Notes under the pieces: model-generated | What the model was told of the DNA's origin: nothing | The model's input: only the letters and a program-made list of their open reading frames with translations | Database searches by the model: none | Source: Phascolarctos cinereus | Taxonomy: Eukaryota > Chordata > Mammalia > Diprotodontia > Phascolarctidae | Assembly (NCBI RefSeq): GCF_002099425.1 | Contig: NW_018343984.1 | Location: forward strand, 18,964,501 to 19,028,500 | Direction: 5' to 3' | DNA length: 64,000 nucleotides | Position numbers and translations under genes: made by a program | In this document: one piece after another, positions 40,648-52,342 of the stretch | Numbering within the stretch: position 1 is the first letter of the stretch | Layout of the letters: every line of letters begins with the position of its first letter

Positions 40648-40950
40648 TAGCACAGTGACTGGCATATAGAAGGTGCTTAATAAATGTATATTGATTAACT
40701 GTCATACACAAAAGAAAATACACCATAATCGGGCTTGTGGAATGGATGATTGGGTCAACCAGAGAAGGTCTCTTGAAGAAGGTGGTCCTTGAGCCTAGAC
40801 CTAAAATGAGTCAAGGGTTCCAAGAGACATAGTTGAAGAAGGAGGGTATTTTAAGTATATTAAGCAGCCTGTGCAAAGGCACAGAAGTAAGAGGCAGAAT
40901 GCCAAGTGCAGAGAACAATAAAAAAGTCAGTTTGTCTGGAGCATTGAGAG
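40648..40950. repeat. L2 pieces in both orientations
   Basis: Plus: GCACAGTGACTGGCATATAG, AAGGTGCTTAATAAATGTAT (40648-40700). Minus internal L2: GAGAAGGTCTCTTGAAGAAG, GTGGTCCTTGAGCCTAGACC, CCTGTGCAAAGGCACAGAAG (40740-40950). Confidence 0.7.
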
Positions 40951-40967
40951 TCTATGCTTGGTTCTAG

Positions 40968-41175
40968 GCTTTTAACATATATTGCCTATGATGTGGATGA
41001 AGGCACACATGGCATACTTACCAGATTTACAGATGACGTAAAGCCAGGTATAGGTAGCAAAAATTTGGATTCCATTGTCCAAGGATTCCAAAAGATATTG
41101 ATAGGCTAGCGCGTTGGGCTGAATCAAGGGAAATGAAATTGAATAGGCATAAATGTAAAGTCTGACACTTGGGTT
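40968..41175 (+). repeat. L3/CR1 LINE, reverse transcriptase segment
   Basis: The frame ATTTACAGATGACGTAAAG encodes FTDDVK, the relic of the RT catalytic FADD motif. It is preceded by DVDEGTHG and followed by ATAAATGTAAAGTCTGACAC (NVKSDTW). Open only over short stretches. Confidence 0.8.
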
Positions 41176-41344
41176 TACTGACTTCCATTCCTCTCTCTGT
41201 ATCACAGATACAAGATGGTAGAGGCATGACCAAATAGCTGTTTAGAAAAGATTCGTGGCTTTGAAGTGGACTGCTGACTCATTCTGAGTATGTTTCTCCT
41301 ATGGTAAACTTTGTCAACTGATCATTAATGTAAAGGTTGCAATC

Positions 41345-41520
41345 CACCGAATGATCAACCAGCAAGCAATTATGAAGTGTCTATTATGTGTCAAATACTG
41401 TGTTAGGTGTTGGGGATAAGACAACTGAAAAGAGAAGGTCTCTGTTCTTTAGGAAATTATGATCTTTTGGGAGAGAGAACAGATGCAGATGTATAAGTAT
41501 AGCACAATTAATCATAAGAA
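41345..41520 (-). repeat. L2 LINE 3' end
   Basis: GCAATTATGAAGTGTCTATT, TGTGTTAGGTGTTGGGGATA, TTCTTTAGGAAATTATGATC. Confidence 0.75.
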
Positions 41521-42654
41521 AACCTGATTGATTTGCTGGACTGGAGCATCTCCCATGGAACTGGACCTGCATCCTGGACCCTTATTTAGGGTCATGAATA
41601 CTATCACCTTGCTGAGAGGACACAAGGAACTTCTGTTTGGTCTTTAGTGATTGGATTGCCTCTTGATAATCGGCTATTGAAGTACAGGGAAATGGATCCT
41701 CATTGGGAGGAGTTGTCTCCTTTGTTTTCTAGCAGAGAAAGGAGAAATAGTCCCTCACCTTTTAATTTGGGACTCCTCTCTTGTTCATGTGTTTACATTC
41801 TCTCCCTTGGAATGTTGTGGCAAGCATGGAGGGAAGTGATTTTTTTCCTTCGCCCTCCCCACTCCCCTCAATGGTCATGGCAAATTACTGCAGAAGAGCA
41901 TGGCCATGGCAGCCATGTGATTGCACAGGGAAACCTGAGACTGGAGTTTGCATAGGCTTCGAAGATCCAGCTGCTTTCCTTTCCATTTTTGTTTCCTTTC
42001 CTGAGCAGAGGGCAGTACTTAGTGATTCTGAGAAATGTACTTTTCCAGTTTAGGTGGGTTATCTCATGGGTAATCCTGAGTTTGAGAGTTCCTAAGTTCC
42101 AGAGTCAAATCCAGGCTGCTCTAAGGAAGGCTTCCTTAGCAGTTTGCCTTTCAGAGCAGAGGACAGTGAAGTAGGATCACTCTGTTCCTGAAGGTCTGAA
42201 AGGTATCTCATGAGGGGCATCTGTACCTTTTCAGTCATACATGAAAAATTGGTCCAGGTGGTTTGGACTATGCAGGCCCAAGGTGCATGTAATCTCATAA
42301 AGAATTTCATCTTCTGGTGTAGAGTAGTGTATAAAGTTATATGGGCTACTTGATTGGATTATGTTTCCTGTATTTTTTTTCATGCCTGTTTCTGATGCCT
42401 TTTGTGCAGTAGAGGAAATAAAAAAGATGTCCTCTATCTGATACTCATATTGTACACTGAGTACCTTTAGGGAAGGACCCTGTTACCCACAACTGGAGAG
42501 ACCCTAGACGTGAGTCATGCCTAAGTATTGTTTCAAGTTTTCTTCTGGGATAGAGGCTTTAATAAGCCAGAGAAAACTTGAGCTCATCCTTGGAGTTAGG
42601 TCTCCAGGTCAAGTCCCAAGTCCCTTGGTAGGGCCTTCTGGACCATGGGGCACA
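41521..42654. other. No gene or repeat recognised
   Basis: About 1.1 kb of unique-looking DNA. The frames at 41647-41955 and 41781-42053 (102 and 90 aa) overlap in different phases and show no domain. Confidence 0.4.
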
Positions 42655-42790
42655 TAAGTCTATACAAAATATACACAAGGGGGAAACCATGAAAGGCCCT
42701 GGGAAGAAGTAATATTTGAGCTGAGCTTTGAAGGAAACTAAGGATTCTAAGAGAATTGGAAGAATTCAGAGGAATTTGGAATTTGAAGGT
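42655..42790 (-). repeat. L2 LINE internal fragment, diverged
   Basis: GAAGTAATATTTGAGCTGAG and CTTTGAAGGAAACTAAGGAT fit reversed L2 text. Confidence 0.45.
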
Positions 42791-42944
42791 TTATTGGACT
42801 GAGAAAGTGAACATAAGGATATTTTTTCAGGGTAATGAATAGGTTTTGGAGGCCTGGTTAAAACAGGAAAAGCTAAAAGAGTTTCTGAGACATAAAGAAG
42901 AATGCAGATAAAATAGAAATCAGTTATTATATAATAATACTATA

Positions 42945-43170
42945 ATGTCCAGCATTTTTATTTCTCAATGCAATTTCCACCTATCATTTCATTCCCTTTA
43001 GGCAGCTGTAATCATTTCTTCACAGATAGGGAAACTGAGACATAAACAGCCACGTGACTCTAGCCTCTGGTCACACAGCAAGTTTGTGATGGGAGTCGGG
43101 ACAAGAGCCTAGGTTTTCTAGCCTCCAGCTTCATGTTTCTCTACTAGACCACAAGGATCTCTTTTTGAGT
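42945..43170 (-). repeat. MIR-like SINE
   Basis: TAATCATTTCTTCACAGATA, GGGAAACTGAGACATAAACA, TGGTCACACAGCAAGTTTGT. Confidence 0.7.
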
Positions 43171-44184
43171 CCATTAATTGGAGTGTGTTGAAAGCTGTAT
43201 TCTCAAGGCACAGAAGGTGGTTCACCAGAGGTGTTTCTTCATCACTTCTGGCCCTTAAGTATCACCTGATACCAATGACTTCATTAGGGGAAACATGGAA
43301 CATGGATTTGACTCGTCTGTTGACAACTTTCTGCTATGCATCAAAAAACCACCCATGCTGATTCCTTCTCTGATAGATGTCCTGGGGAGCTCCTGGGTGT
43401 TGTCAGCATGGTTTCAAACGAAAGACAAAACCCCACTATGCAGTGACATGACTGTGCCATGAGATATAAGTAATCAACATTGACATGTTGGAATTGTGCA
43501 TAGAATTAGGAGGTATACTTCTGAGTGTTGATGACTATGGCTCTAGATAAAGTCGGGGAGAAATTCAGTCCTCTGGGGCTGGTGCCATTGCAGTCTACAC
43601 TGGGTGAGTAACACACTGATGCAACCAATGCTGACCACAAGTGGCTGAGATTCCTGCTGGAGGAAAAGCTGCAATCACCTGCCTGATGTTTGACCTTTTT
43701 ACACAGGATCTTCTCCTTCTGTAACCACTTGCCACAAGCTGTTTAGTCTACAGGGGAGACAGAACAAGGCAGGATCACATCTGATCCCACCCTGCAATCT
43801 TTGTTCCAGGCTTAAAACTGAAGCTGCCTTTTTTTCTTTCTTCCTTCCTTTTGTTCTTTTCTTTTCTCTTCTCTTCTTTTCTTTCTATTTCTTGAGGTTC
43901 TGCAATGTCTGGATCTGCCCTTTCCTTCTGGTGAAAACTAGCTAAGAGACCCTGAAGAGATGATTATCATTTCAGAAATCTCTAAGTTGAAGTTCCCCCC
44001 TCCCACCCCTGCCACACGCACACATTGGACATTTTGTTCTTAGTAGATCCCTATTACCTTGTGTTCTTTCGGGCAGTGCCTGAGCTGCATATTCTAGTCC
44101 TTCCCTCTCTCACCTAGTGAGACACGCCTCCTGAAGCTGCTTCTCCCCCAGAAGGAGCTTCTTAAAATTAGTGGGGTGCCATGA
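43171..44184. other. Mostly unassigned; CT-rich run at 43827-43897
   Basis: About 1 kb without a recognisable family apart from the CTTTT/CTTCC run. No supported frame. Confidence 0.4.
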
Positions 44185-44387
44185 TGTAAAGGAAAACACC
44201 TTTGAAAGACTTAAGAACCTGTTCAGTGCAATAACCAATCATGTCTCCAGAAGACTGATGATGAAGCAGGCCTCCTACCTTTTGTCAGAGAGGTGATGGA
44301 CTACCAGTGAAGAATGAGGCATGCATTTCAGACACAGCTAATGTGTGAATTTGGTTTACTTTACCATACTTTTTTGTTATAAGAGAG

Positions 44388-44455
<68 letters not shown>

Positions 44456-44560
44456 CGTAGGTCTAGTGGGGGAGGGGTAGGCAGTGATAGTGACACAAAA
44501 GACAGAAAAAAAAGAGTCTTGATGACATATTAAAAATACACATAAGAGAGCAAAAGGAAG
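44185..44560 (+). repeat. L1 LINE 3' UTR with TC microsatellite
   Basis: AAAGACTTAAGAACCTGTTC, AGTGCAATAACCAATCATGT, CAGAGAGGTGATGGACTACC, GTTTACTTTACCATAC: a marsupial L1 3' end. A pure TC run (44394-44453) replaces its T-rich segment. Confidence 0.78.
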
Positions 44561-44639
44561 TTCAGACAAGTAGAATAGTTTTGGTACTCTTGAAATAAAT
44601 TTAATGTGCATTTAAAACACAGTTTTATGTAATAGAGAT

Positions 44640-44925
44640 TTAGGATTTCATAGAAAGGAAAAAAAGAAGGAAGAGAACAAAGGAAAAGGAGATAGAGAGA
44701 AGGAGAGAGGCAGGATGGAAAGAAGGAAGGAAAGGAGGAAGAAAGTGAGAGAGGAAGAGAAGGAAAGAAGAAAAGAAGAAAGAAGGAAGGAGCAAGAAAA
44801 AAGAAAGAAGGAAGAGGGAAGGAAAGAAGGAAGAGGAAAGGAAAGAAGGGAATGAGGAAGGGAAGGAGAAAGAAGGGGAAGAAAGAAGGGAAGGAAGAAG
44901 GAGAGAAGAAGAAAGGAAGAGAGAA
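44640..44925 (+). repeat. Polypurine tract, about 285 bp
   Basis: GAAGGAAGG, GGAAAGAAGAAAAG and similar purine repeats. Phe/Leu/Ser-rich minus frames (44530-45030, 44640-44936) are its translations. It follows the L1 3' end, so it may be an expanded tail. Confidence 0.92.
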
Positions 44926-45189
44926 TTTGAGTCCAAGTTGAAAAGAAATTGGATTGCTTTTGAGAAATTGTATAGTTTTCAAAAGTCTCAAGCTGCTTCT
45001 CAGTGCAAAGACACAGATTTTTAATCTCACTATTCTGTTGAAAGGTTGTAGATCTTAAGACACCACTTTCTTTGGGGGATCAGGGTTGTAAGCTATACAA
45101 AAGGTAATGGAGGGCACAAGTAAGCCACAGCATATTTCTAGTAACAGCCTACATTCCAGGAGTGGTTTAAAGGATATCATTGAGGAAAT

Positions 45190-45540
45190 GTAGGATCAGA
45201 AAATAATGAGGCAACAGTCCTGCTGTGCTCTTCCTTGGTCACAGCACATCTGGAGCATTGTGGTCAGTTGTGGGTGCTGCATTTTAGGTGACAAATTAAG
45301 AAACCGGGGAATTTCCATAGAAGGGCAATTAGAATGGTGAAAGGTCTCAAGTCATGACATAAATGGATCAATTAAAGAAACTTTGGATGTTTGGCCTGAA
45401 GAAGAGAAAACATGGTAGCTGTTTTCTGGCATTTTAGATGTCATGTGGATGAGAGATGAGATTTCCTCTGTTTGAGCACAGATGGCAGAACCAGAGGCAA
45501 TGGGTAGAAATTACAGATAAGAGATGATATAGGGATTGAA
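45190..45540 (+). repeat. L3/CR1 LINE, near-3' segment
   Basis: CACAGCACATCTGGAGCATT, GTGGTCAGTTGTGGGTGCTG, GGGCAATTAGAATGGTGAAA, GATGTTTGGCCTGAAGAAGA, CAGAACCAGAGGCAATGGGT. Confidence 0.88.
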
Positions 45541-45604
45541 GGAGAAGCATGAACCAAGAATGAAGTCATATTTTTAAAAAAAAATTTCCACATATAATTA
45601 TTTA

Positions 45605-45735
45605 CTTACTGACTTCCCTATTAAAATGTAAGCTCCTTGAGAGCAGGATCCACTTTATATTTTGTATTAGTGTCCCCAGAGCCTGGCGCAATAACTGGTA
45701 CATAGCAAGTGCTTCATAAATGTGTGTTGATTGTA
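45605..45735 (+). repeat. L2 LINE 3' tail
   Basis: TTAAAATGTAAGCTCCTTGA, GAGAGCAGGATCC, AGAGCCTGGCGCAATAACTG, TGCTTCATAAATGTGTGTTG. Confidence 0.9.
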
Positions 45736-45744
45736 GTGTTAACT

Positions 45745-46105
45745 ATTTTTTAAAAGTATTTTATTTTTTAATTATTAAAATATATTTTCTCTCCCTTCCA
45801 CTGCTTCTCATTGAGGAAAAATAAAGAAATTGAAGAAAGAAAAACAAAACCCATGTAACAAATTTGCATAGTCAGGCAAAACAAATTTCTGCACTGGTTG
45901 TGTCCAAAAATATCCTTATCATTCTGCACTCTGAGTCCATCAGAGGTGGGTAGCATACCTCCTTAATGAGCCTCTAGAAACACGGTCAGTGCATTGATCA
46001 GAGTTCTTAAATTTTCAAAGTTGTTTGTCTTTACAATGTTGCCATTATTGTATACATTGGTTTGGTTCTGTTTCCTTCGCTCTGCATCAGTTGATGAAAT
46101 CACAT
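45745..46105 (-). repeat. L1 LINE 3' UTR
   Basis: CATAGTCAGGCAAAACAAAT, TGTGTCCAAAAATATCCTTA, TCTGAGTCCATCAGAGGTGG, GTCAGTGCATTGATCAGAGT, then GTTTCCTTCGCTCTGCATCA. Confidence 0.85.
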
Positions 46106-46109
46106 TTGA

Positions 46110-46350
46110 AAATTTGGGTGATTAGGAAGTTGAGAGCACCCTGGACAGAGACAGAGAAGGGAGGAGGGATAAGCAGATTTGAAGAAAGTGTTGAGCTCAG
46201 TTTTGGACATGTTGAACTGACAATAACAAATATTAGTGGACATTCCAGTAGATAGTTAAAAATTTGAGACTAGGGGTAGGCAGAGGGGGTAAGGACGGAG
46301 TATAGCTGCTAAATATACCAGTGTAGTGCTTGAAACTTCTATGGCTTGAT
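46110..46350 (-). repeat. L2 LINE, segment near the RT domain
   Basis: GTTGAGCTCAGTTTTGGACA, TGTTGAACTGACAATAAC, GTGGACATTCCAGTAGATAG: the reversed L2 segment just 3' of the RT active site. Confidence 0.7.
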
Positions 46351-46429
46351 AGATATGCTCTACTGACAGAAATGACCAAGAGAAAACATGGAAAATCAGG
46401 AAGCATTTCTGGGAGGTGGGGGGAGTGGA

Positions 46430-46985
46430 ACAAGCATTTATTAAACACCTATTATGTGCCAGTCACTGTGCTAAAATCTTTATAAAGTTTAGCTCATTTA
46501 ATCTTCATCTTTGAGCAGGTAAGCGGTGCAGTGAATAGAGTGCCAGGCCTGGAGTCAGGAAGACTCATCTTTCTGAGTTAAAATCTGTCTTCAGAAATTT
46601 ATTATCTATGTGACCCTGAGCAAGTCATTTGACCTTGTTTTCTTCAGTTTCCTCATCCTCATTCCTTCCGTCATCCTCATCTATTATTTGTAAAATGATC
46701 TGGGGAAGGAAATAGCAAACCACTCCAGTATCCTTGCCAAGAAAACTCCAAATGGCGTCACAAAGAGTCAGACACAACTGAAAAAGACCGAACAACAACA
46801 AAATTTTCATAGCAACTCTGTGAGGTAGGTATTGTTATTATCCCCATTTTATAATTGAGGAAACTAAGACAGAGGTTAAGTGACTTGCCCAGATTATGCA
46901 GTTAGTAAATGTCTAAGACAGAATTTGAACTTGGGTTTTCCAGATTCCAGGCCAAGCATACTATCAACTGTGTCACCAGTTGCTT
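46430..46985 (-). repeat. MIR-like SINE split by a Mon1-type SINE
   Basis: Left: AAACACCTATTATGTGCCAG. Right: AGCAACTCTGTGAGGTAGGT, CCCCATTTTATAATTGAGGA, TTAAGTGACTTGCCCAGATT. Confidence 0.88.
46509..46801 (+). repeat. Mon1-type CORE-SINE nested in a MIR-like SINE
   Basis: AGCAGGTAAGCGGTGCAGTG to CTGAAAAAGACCGAACAACA. Flanks AATCTTCAT (46500-46508) and AATTTTCAT (46802-46810) differ by one base. About 27 bp of CCTCATC-rich text is duplicated inside the core. Confidence 0.9.
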
Positions 46986-47062
46986 CTGGGGCAAAGTGAG
47001 ACAACTGAAGAGTCCCAGGGTTGAATATTTCTCATAGTCAAAGACACAATCTGGACAGTAGT

Positions 47063-47125
47063 TTCTTTCTTCTTGTCCTTCTCCTTTTTTCTTTTTCTCC
47101 TCCTCCTCCTTCTCTTCCTCCTGTT
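47063..47125. repeat. CTT/CTC pyrimidine microsatellite
   Basis: TCTTTCTTCTTGTCCTTCTC through CTCCTCCTCCTTCTCTTCCT. The Glu/Lys-rich minus frame across it is an artefact. Confidence 0.9.
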
Positions 47126-47129
47126 CTAA

Positions 47130-47799
47130 TTTTTCTCCTGCCTCTGACATTTTCGTGAAATTACCAAATGGAGGTTAACACATTCATTTTCCTCTGTTTC
47201 TAGTACAAGGAGCATAAATTAGTTTGAAGTCTTAGGAAAAGACATAACCTAGTTCTCCAAACATCTTTATAAATGGAAGTACTTTACTAGATAGTTTCCA
47301 GGGCAAGATTGAAAATGTCTGTGACTATGTTGAATCTTCCTTATAGGCAAACTTGGTGTGTTGATGTTGTTTCATGGCAGATTCTTTACAGTCTATATGT
47401 CATTTACATTCCACTTCACTGACGGTAGAAAAGCTTTTTTCAAGGTTTATTTAGCAGAAAGTAATTTTGATTAGCAAGATGAATAATACTTTACAGATGT
47501 TTATAAGTAATACTTTGCTTCTATCAGAAATCCCAACTATTGGACCTTCTATTGGCAGATGGATGGTGATGTGGTCAAAACAGGTTTGGGGGAAAATGAA
47601 AATGATGCACTTACCAGATGCATCCATGATATGACAAATCAAAAGTAAAATGATATATAGTTCTGTTACCCTTCCCCTTGTCCAATCAAGAGCAATATCC
47701 CAGGACTTAACTAATATATGATGCTATACTTAGATGTGCTGGATAACTTTAATCAAAAAATATTTTTATCTCTGAGTTTGTTCTGTTTTCAAGGAATGT
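47130..47799. other. Repeat-free stretch
   Basis: About 670 bp without a recognisable family or supported frame. Confidence 0.4.
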
Positions 47800-47995
47800 G
47801 GAAGGGCAGAAGTACAATTGAAAGAACACTGGATTTGGAGTTAGAAGATCTGAATTCAAATCCCAGCTCTGTCACTTATTACTTGTGTGACCTTGGGCAA
47901 GCCACAACCTCTCTGAGCCCCAATTTCTATATCTCTAAAAGAGATAGAATTTGACTAGAGGTCCTTTCTAGCTCTAAATCTACTGTCTAATGATT
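47800..47995 (+). repeat. MIR-like SINE, type B, well preserved
   Basis: GAAAGAACACTGGATTTGGA, CTGAATTCAAATCCCAGCTC, CCTTGGGCAAGCCACAACCT, AGGTCCTTTCTAGCTCTAAA, ending TAATGATTCT. Confidence 0.9.
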
Positions 47996-48737
47996 CTAGA
48001 TTGCCAAAAGGCCATTAATCCATGGCCTCTTATCTTCATTTATGAAGGATAAGTTGAAGTCAGAAAAGCCAGGTTTTACTATGAATACATGGAAGTCATC
48101 ATTGTCTATTTCCTGCAAGTGCAGATGATCAAGTCTGCAGCTATCCTGAGTAGTAGGTGGGATACATTATCCTTGTAAATAAAAACAAAAATTTACCAGC
48201 CTACTTGTCTTTTCTATAGGTTCACACTTTACTAAATTCATTGTGGCAGAATAAAATGATTGAAATGTTTTTTTTTTCTCCTTTCCCTACTAAGTGTAAA
48301 CCTGGAAACCAGATTAAGTGATTCTGAGACCCTAGGAAATTGGTGGTCTCTCACATGAATGAGAATGACTAGGGAATAAGTAAAATTTCAATTAGAATCA
48401 GAAATTATCCGTCAAAGTTAATGTCATTACATAAGTTCTAATCTAAATGCTAATATGATAGGTCTAGAAAGGATCATCTTGGGCGTTAGGATCCAGGGAG
48501 CACATTCTTCCCTGGACTCATCCCAGATATTCTTCTTGCCCTCACCTCATTTACCTGGCCCTCCATAAACTATGGCTCCTCCTGAGTGAGCGAATAGTGA
48601 CTCAACACTGTATTGGCCTTACATGCCTGTGTCTATAGAAAACTCTGAGCATGAGAATATATCTCTGCTTTCACATGTGAGGCTGCTATGGAGAAACTGG
48701 AGTGTAGGGATAGATGCAGGAGAAAACTATGTGTGTC
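47996..48737. other. Repeat-free stretch
   Basis: About 740 bp with one T run near 48268-48278. Nothing supportable as a gene. Confidence 0.4.
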
Positions 48738-48952
48738 AGGAGGCAATGTGGCACGCACTTCATAGAAGGCTATTTTTAGAGTCAGAAAGACCTGGATTCA
48801 AATTCCACCTCTGGAACCCAATTAACTTCCTCATCTGTAAAGCTGTGGTGATGATTCTTGAAGTATGGCTTTTTGTGAAGCTCCAATGAGATAATATATG
48901 TAAAGAACTTTGCAAACTTTAGAGTGCTATGTAAATTTGTTATTGTTACTTT
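48738..48952 (+). repeat. MIR-like SINE, type A
   Basis: AGGAGGCAATGTGGCACGCA, AGACCTGGATTCAAATTCCA, CTTTGCAAACTTTAGAGTGC, TATGTAAATTTGTTATTGTT. Confidence 0.85.
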
Positions 48953-49329
48953 TCCCAGGAACAATTTCTAGATAGCTTTTGCTTTTTATATCACCTTCAT
49001 TTTTTGCATATATCTTACCCCCACTCCTGCCTACTTAGCAGGCCATTCATTGTAACAGAGGACAAAAAAGACAGAGGAAAAAAAACACACCAACTCATCC
49101 ATCATGTCTCGTGGGATATGGAATATTCTGCATTCATAGTCCCTCACTTTTCCAAACAAGAGAGGGAGGTGCTTTTCAGCTACTATTTAAACCCATGAAA
49201 TTGATACAAAGCTAGGCAATGTGAATTTTGCAACGTGGCCATTATCACCGAAGATGGGAGAATCCAAATGGAGGCTGGAATGCTCTACACCTCTTCAGGT
49301 CTGAGAGGGGATGTTAACCCCATATACCT
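48953..49329. other. Repeat-free stretch
   Basis: About 375 bp with no recognisable family or supported frame. Confidence 0.4.
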
Positions 49330-49775
49330 GAACATGAATCCCCTCCATGATATCTCCAACTAGTGGATATCCAGGTTCCATTTAAAGACCTCCTATGATG
49401 GGAAACCCTTCAAACTGGTGAAACAGCTCATTCCACTTTTGAATAGCTCAGTTTGTCTTCATATCAAGCCCCAAATCTACCTCTCTGTGTCTACTACCCA
49501 TTGTTCCTACCTAGTTTTGCCCTCTGGGTTTAACCAAAACAGATCTAATATGATGATCAAAATAAGACCTTTGACAGCCCCTCAAATATCTAGGCCTCAA
49601 TTTCCTCAACTGTAAAATGGATGAGGCAGACTAGGTGAGCATTAAGGGTTCTTTCAGCTGTAAACTGTGACTTGAAGACAGTTATCATGGAAGGCAGTGT
49701 AATGCAGTGGAAAGCGTGCTAGATTCAGAGTCAAATGCGATCTGTGTCTGCCACTTATCCTAGTGGGAAGTATAC
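49330..49775 (-). repeat. L3/CR1 3' relic (minus), then MIR-like pieces (plus)
   Basis: L3/CR1: AACAGCTCATTCCACTTTTG, AATAGCTCAGTTTGTC, ACTACCCATTGTTCCTACCT (49330-49585). MIR3-like tail in plus: GGCCTCAATTTCCTCAACTG, GGGTTCTTTCAGCTG (49585-49675). MIR head: AGTGTAATGCAGTGGAAAGC (49690-49775). Confidence 0.72.
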
Positions 49776-50384
49776 CCCTAAGACTTCTCATGTATCATCA
49801 GTGACAGTTTTCAATAAGTGCATAGTATAATGCCTAATTTAAATTACATTTAATTTAAATTAAAGACAAGAACTACTGCTGGAGAACAGCTGGGAACCAC
49901 CTAGTAATTATTAACAAGAGAGTAAAACACCTTATAAACAACAAGCAAATTCAGAGAGAGCGGATGGAAAATGAAGATGGGTCAGCCACAAAGTGAGCAC
50001 AAGAGAGAAATGATACACAGTCCACATATTCCCTTGGCATCCTTATGGTGTCAAGAAGATTGGAGGCATGCCGTCAGTATGTTGGATGGCCCCTCTTTGG
50101 TAAATTTATTGGACTGTGCAGACAAGGATCCAAAGATAGGCGAACGTGGATTGGTTGGCACGTACATCATTGGAGGGAGTATACAAGTCTATCAGATCAG
50201 GAATCCAGTAGAGTATTAAAATATAAAAGAAGTTATATCATGCTAACCAAAAGGCATCCTAAATTCTGGTTTGGAAAACCTCATATTTTCTAGTTCTTTT
50301 GCACTTTTGTACAGAGAAACACAAAGGGCTTGGATGGGAGAGGAAATTAAGTAAATTTCCCTTTCCTCAATGGCTTTCCAAATA
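49776..50384. other. Unassigned stretch
   Basis: About 600 bp. Two 82-aa plus-strand frames (49971-50219, 50045-50293) overlap in different phases. The segment around 50040-50200 (GTCAAGAAGATTGGAGGCAT) has the feel of a decayed LINE, but I cannot name it. Confidence 0.35.
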
Positions 50385-50560
50385 CAGACATAAAGACACG
50401 CATACATGTATGCAACATGTGTCAGATGTACACATATGAATACACACACATGACATATACGTACACATGTGTGCATATGCACGATGTCCTCATCAGGAAT
50501 AAATCTCAGAAATGCACACACATGTATACATATACATATATATACACAGTTATGCAGATT
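50385..50560. repeat. CA/TA/TG alternating microsatellite, imperfect
   Basis: ATACATGTATGCAACATG, ACACACACATGACATATACG, ATACATATACATATATATAC. Alternating purine-pyrimidine over most of its length. Confidence 0.85.
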
Positions 50561-50633
50561 ACAAATCACTCAAAAACTTAAGATTCCCACATATTTTAGA
50601 AAAATAAAGTAACCAGAGGTTGAAGCAATCAGA

Positions 50634-50901
50634 GGGAAGTTAGGTGGTATAATGGATAGAGTGCCAGGGTTGGAGTCAAGAAAATCTCATCTTCCTGAGT
50701 TCAAATATGCCTTTAGAACTTACTTAGGTGTGTGACCCTGGGCAAGTCACTTAACCCCATTTGCCTCAGTTTTCTCATTTGTAAAATGAGCTGCAGAAGA
50801 AAATAACAAATCACGCCACTATCTTTACCAAGAAAACCCCAAATAGGGTCATGAAGAGTCAGACACAACTGAAACAACTGAACAGCCACAACACAATAAC
50901 A
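50634..50901 (+). repeat. Mon1-type CORE-SINE with exact TSD
   Basis: Starts GGGAAGTTAGGTGGTATAAT; ends ACTGAACAGCCACAACACAA. AAGCAATCAGA flanks it at 50623-50633 and 50902-50912. Confidence 0.95.
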
Positions 50902-50967
50902 AAGCAATCAGAATTCAATTTCATTTTTCTCATATACTATACAAATAGCCCAACAAATTCAAGAAAA

Positions 50968-51195
50968 AGATAATAACTGCATTTATATAATACTCTAAAG
51001 TTTGTAGCATGTTGTATACATTATCTCATTTAAGTCTTATAAGAATACTATGATGAAGGCACCATGGTATTGTTATCCTCATTTTACTGATAAGGAAACT
51101 GAGGCTGAGTGTTATACTATTAACAGTAAGAAGGGGCTTTGAACCTTGGTCTTTCTTGCTCCAGGGTCAGGGCTCTAGCTCCTATATGGGCTGCT
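50968..51195 (-). repeat. MIR-like SINE
   Basis: TTATATAATACTCTAAAGTT, TACATTATCTCATTTAAGTC, CTGATAAGGAAACTGAGGCT, ending at a decayed head. Confidence 0.85.
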
Positions 51196-51637
51196 TCTCC
51201 CAATATACCATTAACCTAAACACTAATTGTTTCACTCATTCCAGCCATGACCAATAATACATTTCTCCTCCTATTCTTTTGCTCTACGGAATCTTTAAAT
51301 ATTTCACAACTGAAGACACACAGAATACCATAATTCATAATCTTCCAGTGGGGGCAATTTAAAGAATTGCATACACAGTTATTTGTGCAGGATAACAAGC
51401 CAGCAGGAATCTTTGAAAGGACACAGGATTCTGGCTCTCTGGAGACTGGTGCTAGTTTCTCCTCTCCGAGGTCAAGACTACTGCAAAACCTAAATGCCAG
51501 GCTGCCTTCCCCTCCCAAGCCTGCAGCACCTCGTAGGGAACCATTCGAGAGACTTGTTTCCGCTCAGCTCATTGGGCATGTCCATGCAAGTTTAGGGGGG
51601 GAAACCATAATTCCTTTTTGCCAGGGACAGAAGTTTT
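51196..51637. other. Repeat-free stretch
   Basis: About 440 bp of unique-looking DNA, moderately GC-rich at 51400-51560. No frame is supported. Confidence 0.4.
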
Positions 51638-52262
51638 AACACTTACTTGAAATAGCTGATAATCTGACACAGGAGAGTTAAAGGATTATTGTGTTTCATT
51701 TGGCTAATAAGAAAAGCTGTTTAAAAGCAATATTAGAAAAAGGTTTAGTATATAGTGGCTGCTACTTGCTCTAACATATTCTGTGTCATCAACGATTAGA
51801 ATACTGTCTCCTTCTTGTAGTGTTAGTATTGGACTTCTCACACCCATCCCTTCCCCCATTCTTTTGAAAGGGATAATAGGAAGGCACTTAGCCATTCACA
51901 AAATGTTCTCCAAACAGTATCTGTTAGAAGAAGATCGGCATATTTGGGAAATAGCTGAATAGTGGTGGTAGGCGCAGGGGGGAGGGGAGGAGGAAAGTAG
52001 AAGGGTTAGATTGGAGGGTTTGTGGTGTTTGCATGCTGTCGGAGGACAAAAGGCAAAGGAAATGTCAGCACTATTTCCTCCCAGTAGCTTTAGGAGGGTG
52101 CTAGTCATGCATTTACTTGACTTGGGGACAAAAGCAAGAAGAGCTTTTTACTGAACCTCCACCTTCCCTCCCTGCCCCCCTCCCCTGCCACCATGTGCTT
52201 CTTCTGTTGCCTTCTGCACTGTGCCTGTGGATCAGTCTTTGACATTGAATGCTTTGTCTAAG

Positions 52263-52335
52263 ATAGGTAGATGGATAGATAGATGGTTAGATAATGGATA
52301 GATGGATGGATGGACCAATGGATGGATGCACTGAT
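52263..52335. repeat. GATA/GATG microsatellite
   Basis: GATAGGTAGATGGATAGATA through GGATGGATGGACCAATGGAT. Confidence 0.93.
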
Positions 52336-52342
52336 GCATGGA

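Noticed and set aside
44530-45030. 166-aa minus-strand open frame
   Set aside because: Most of it is the polypurine tract at 44640-44925 read in reverse.
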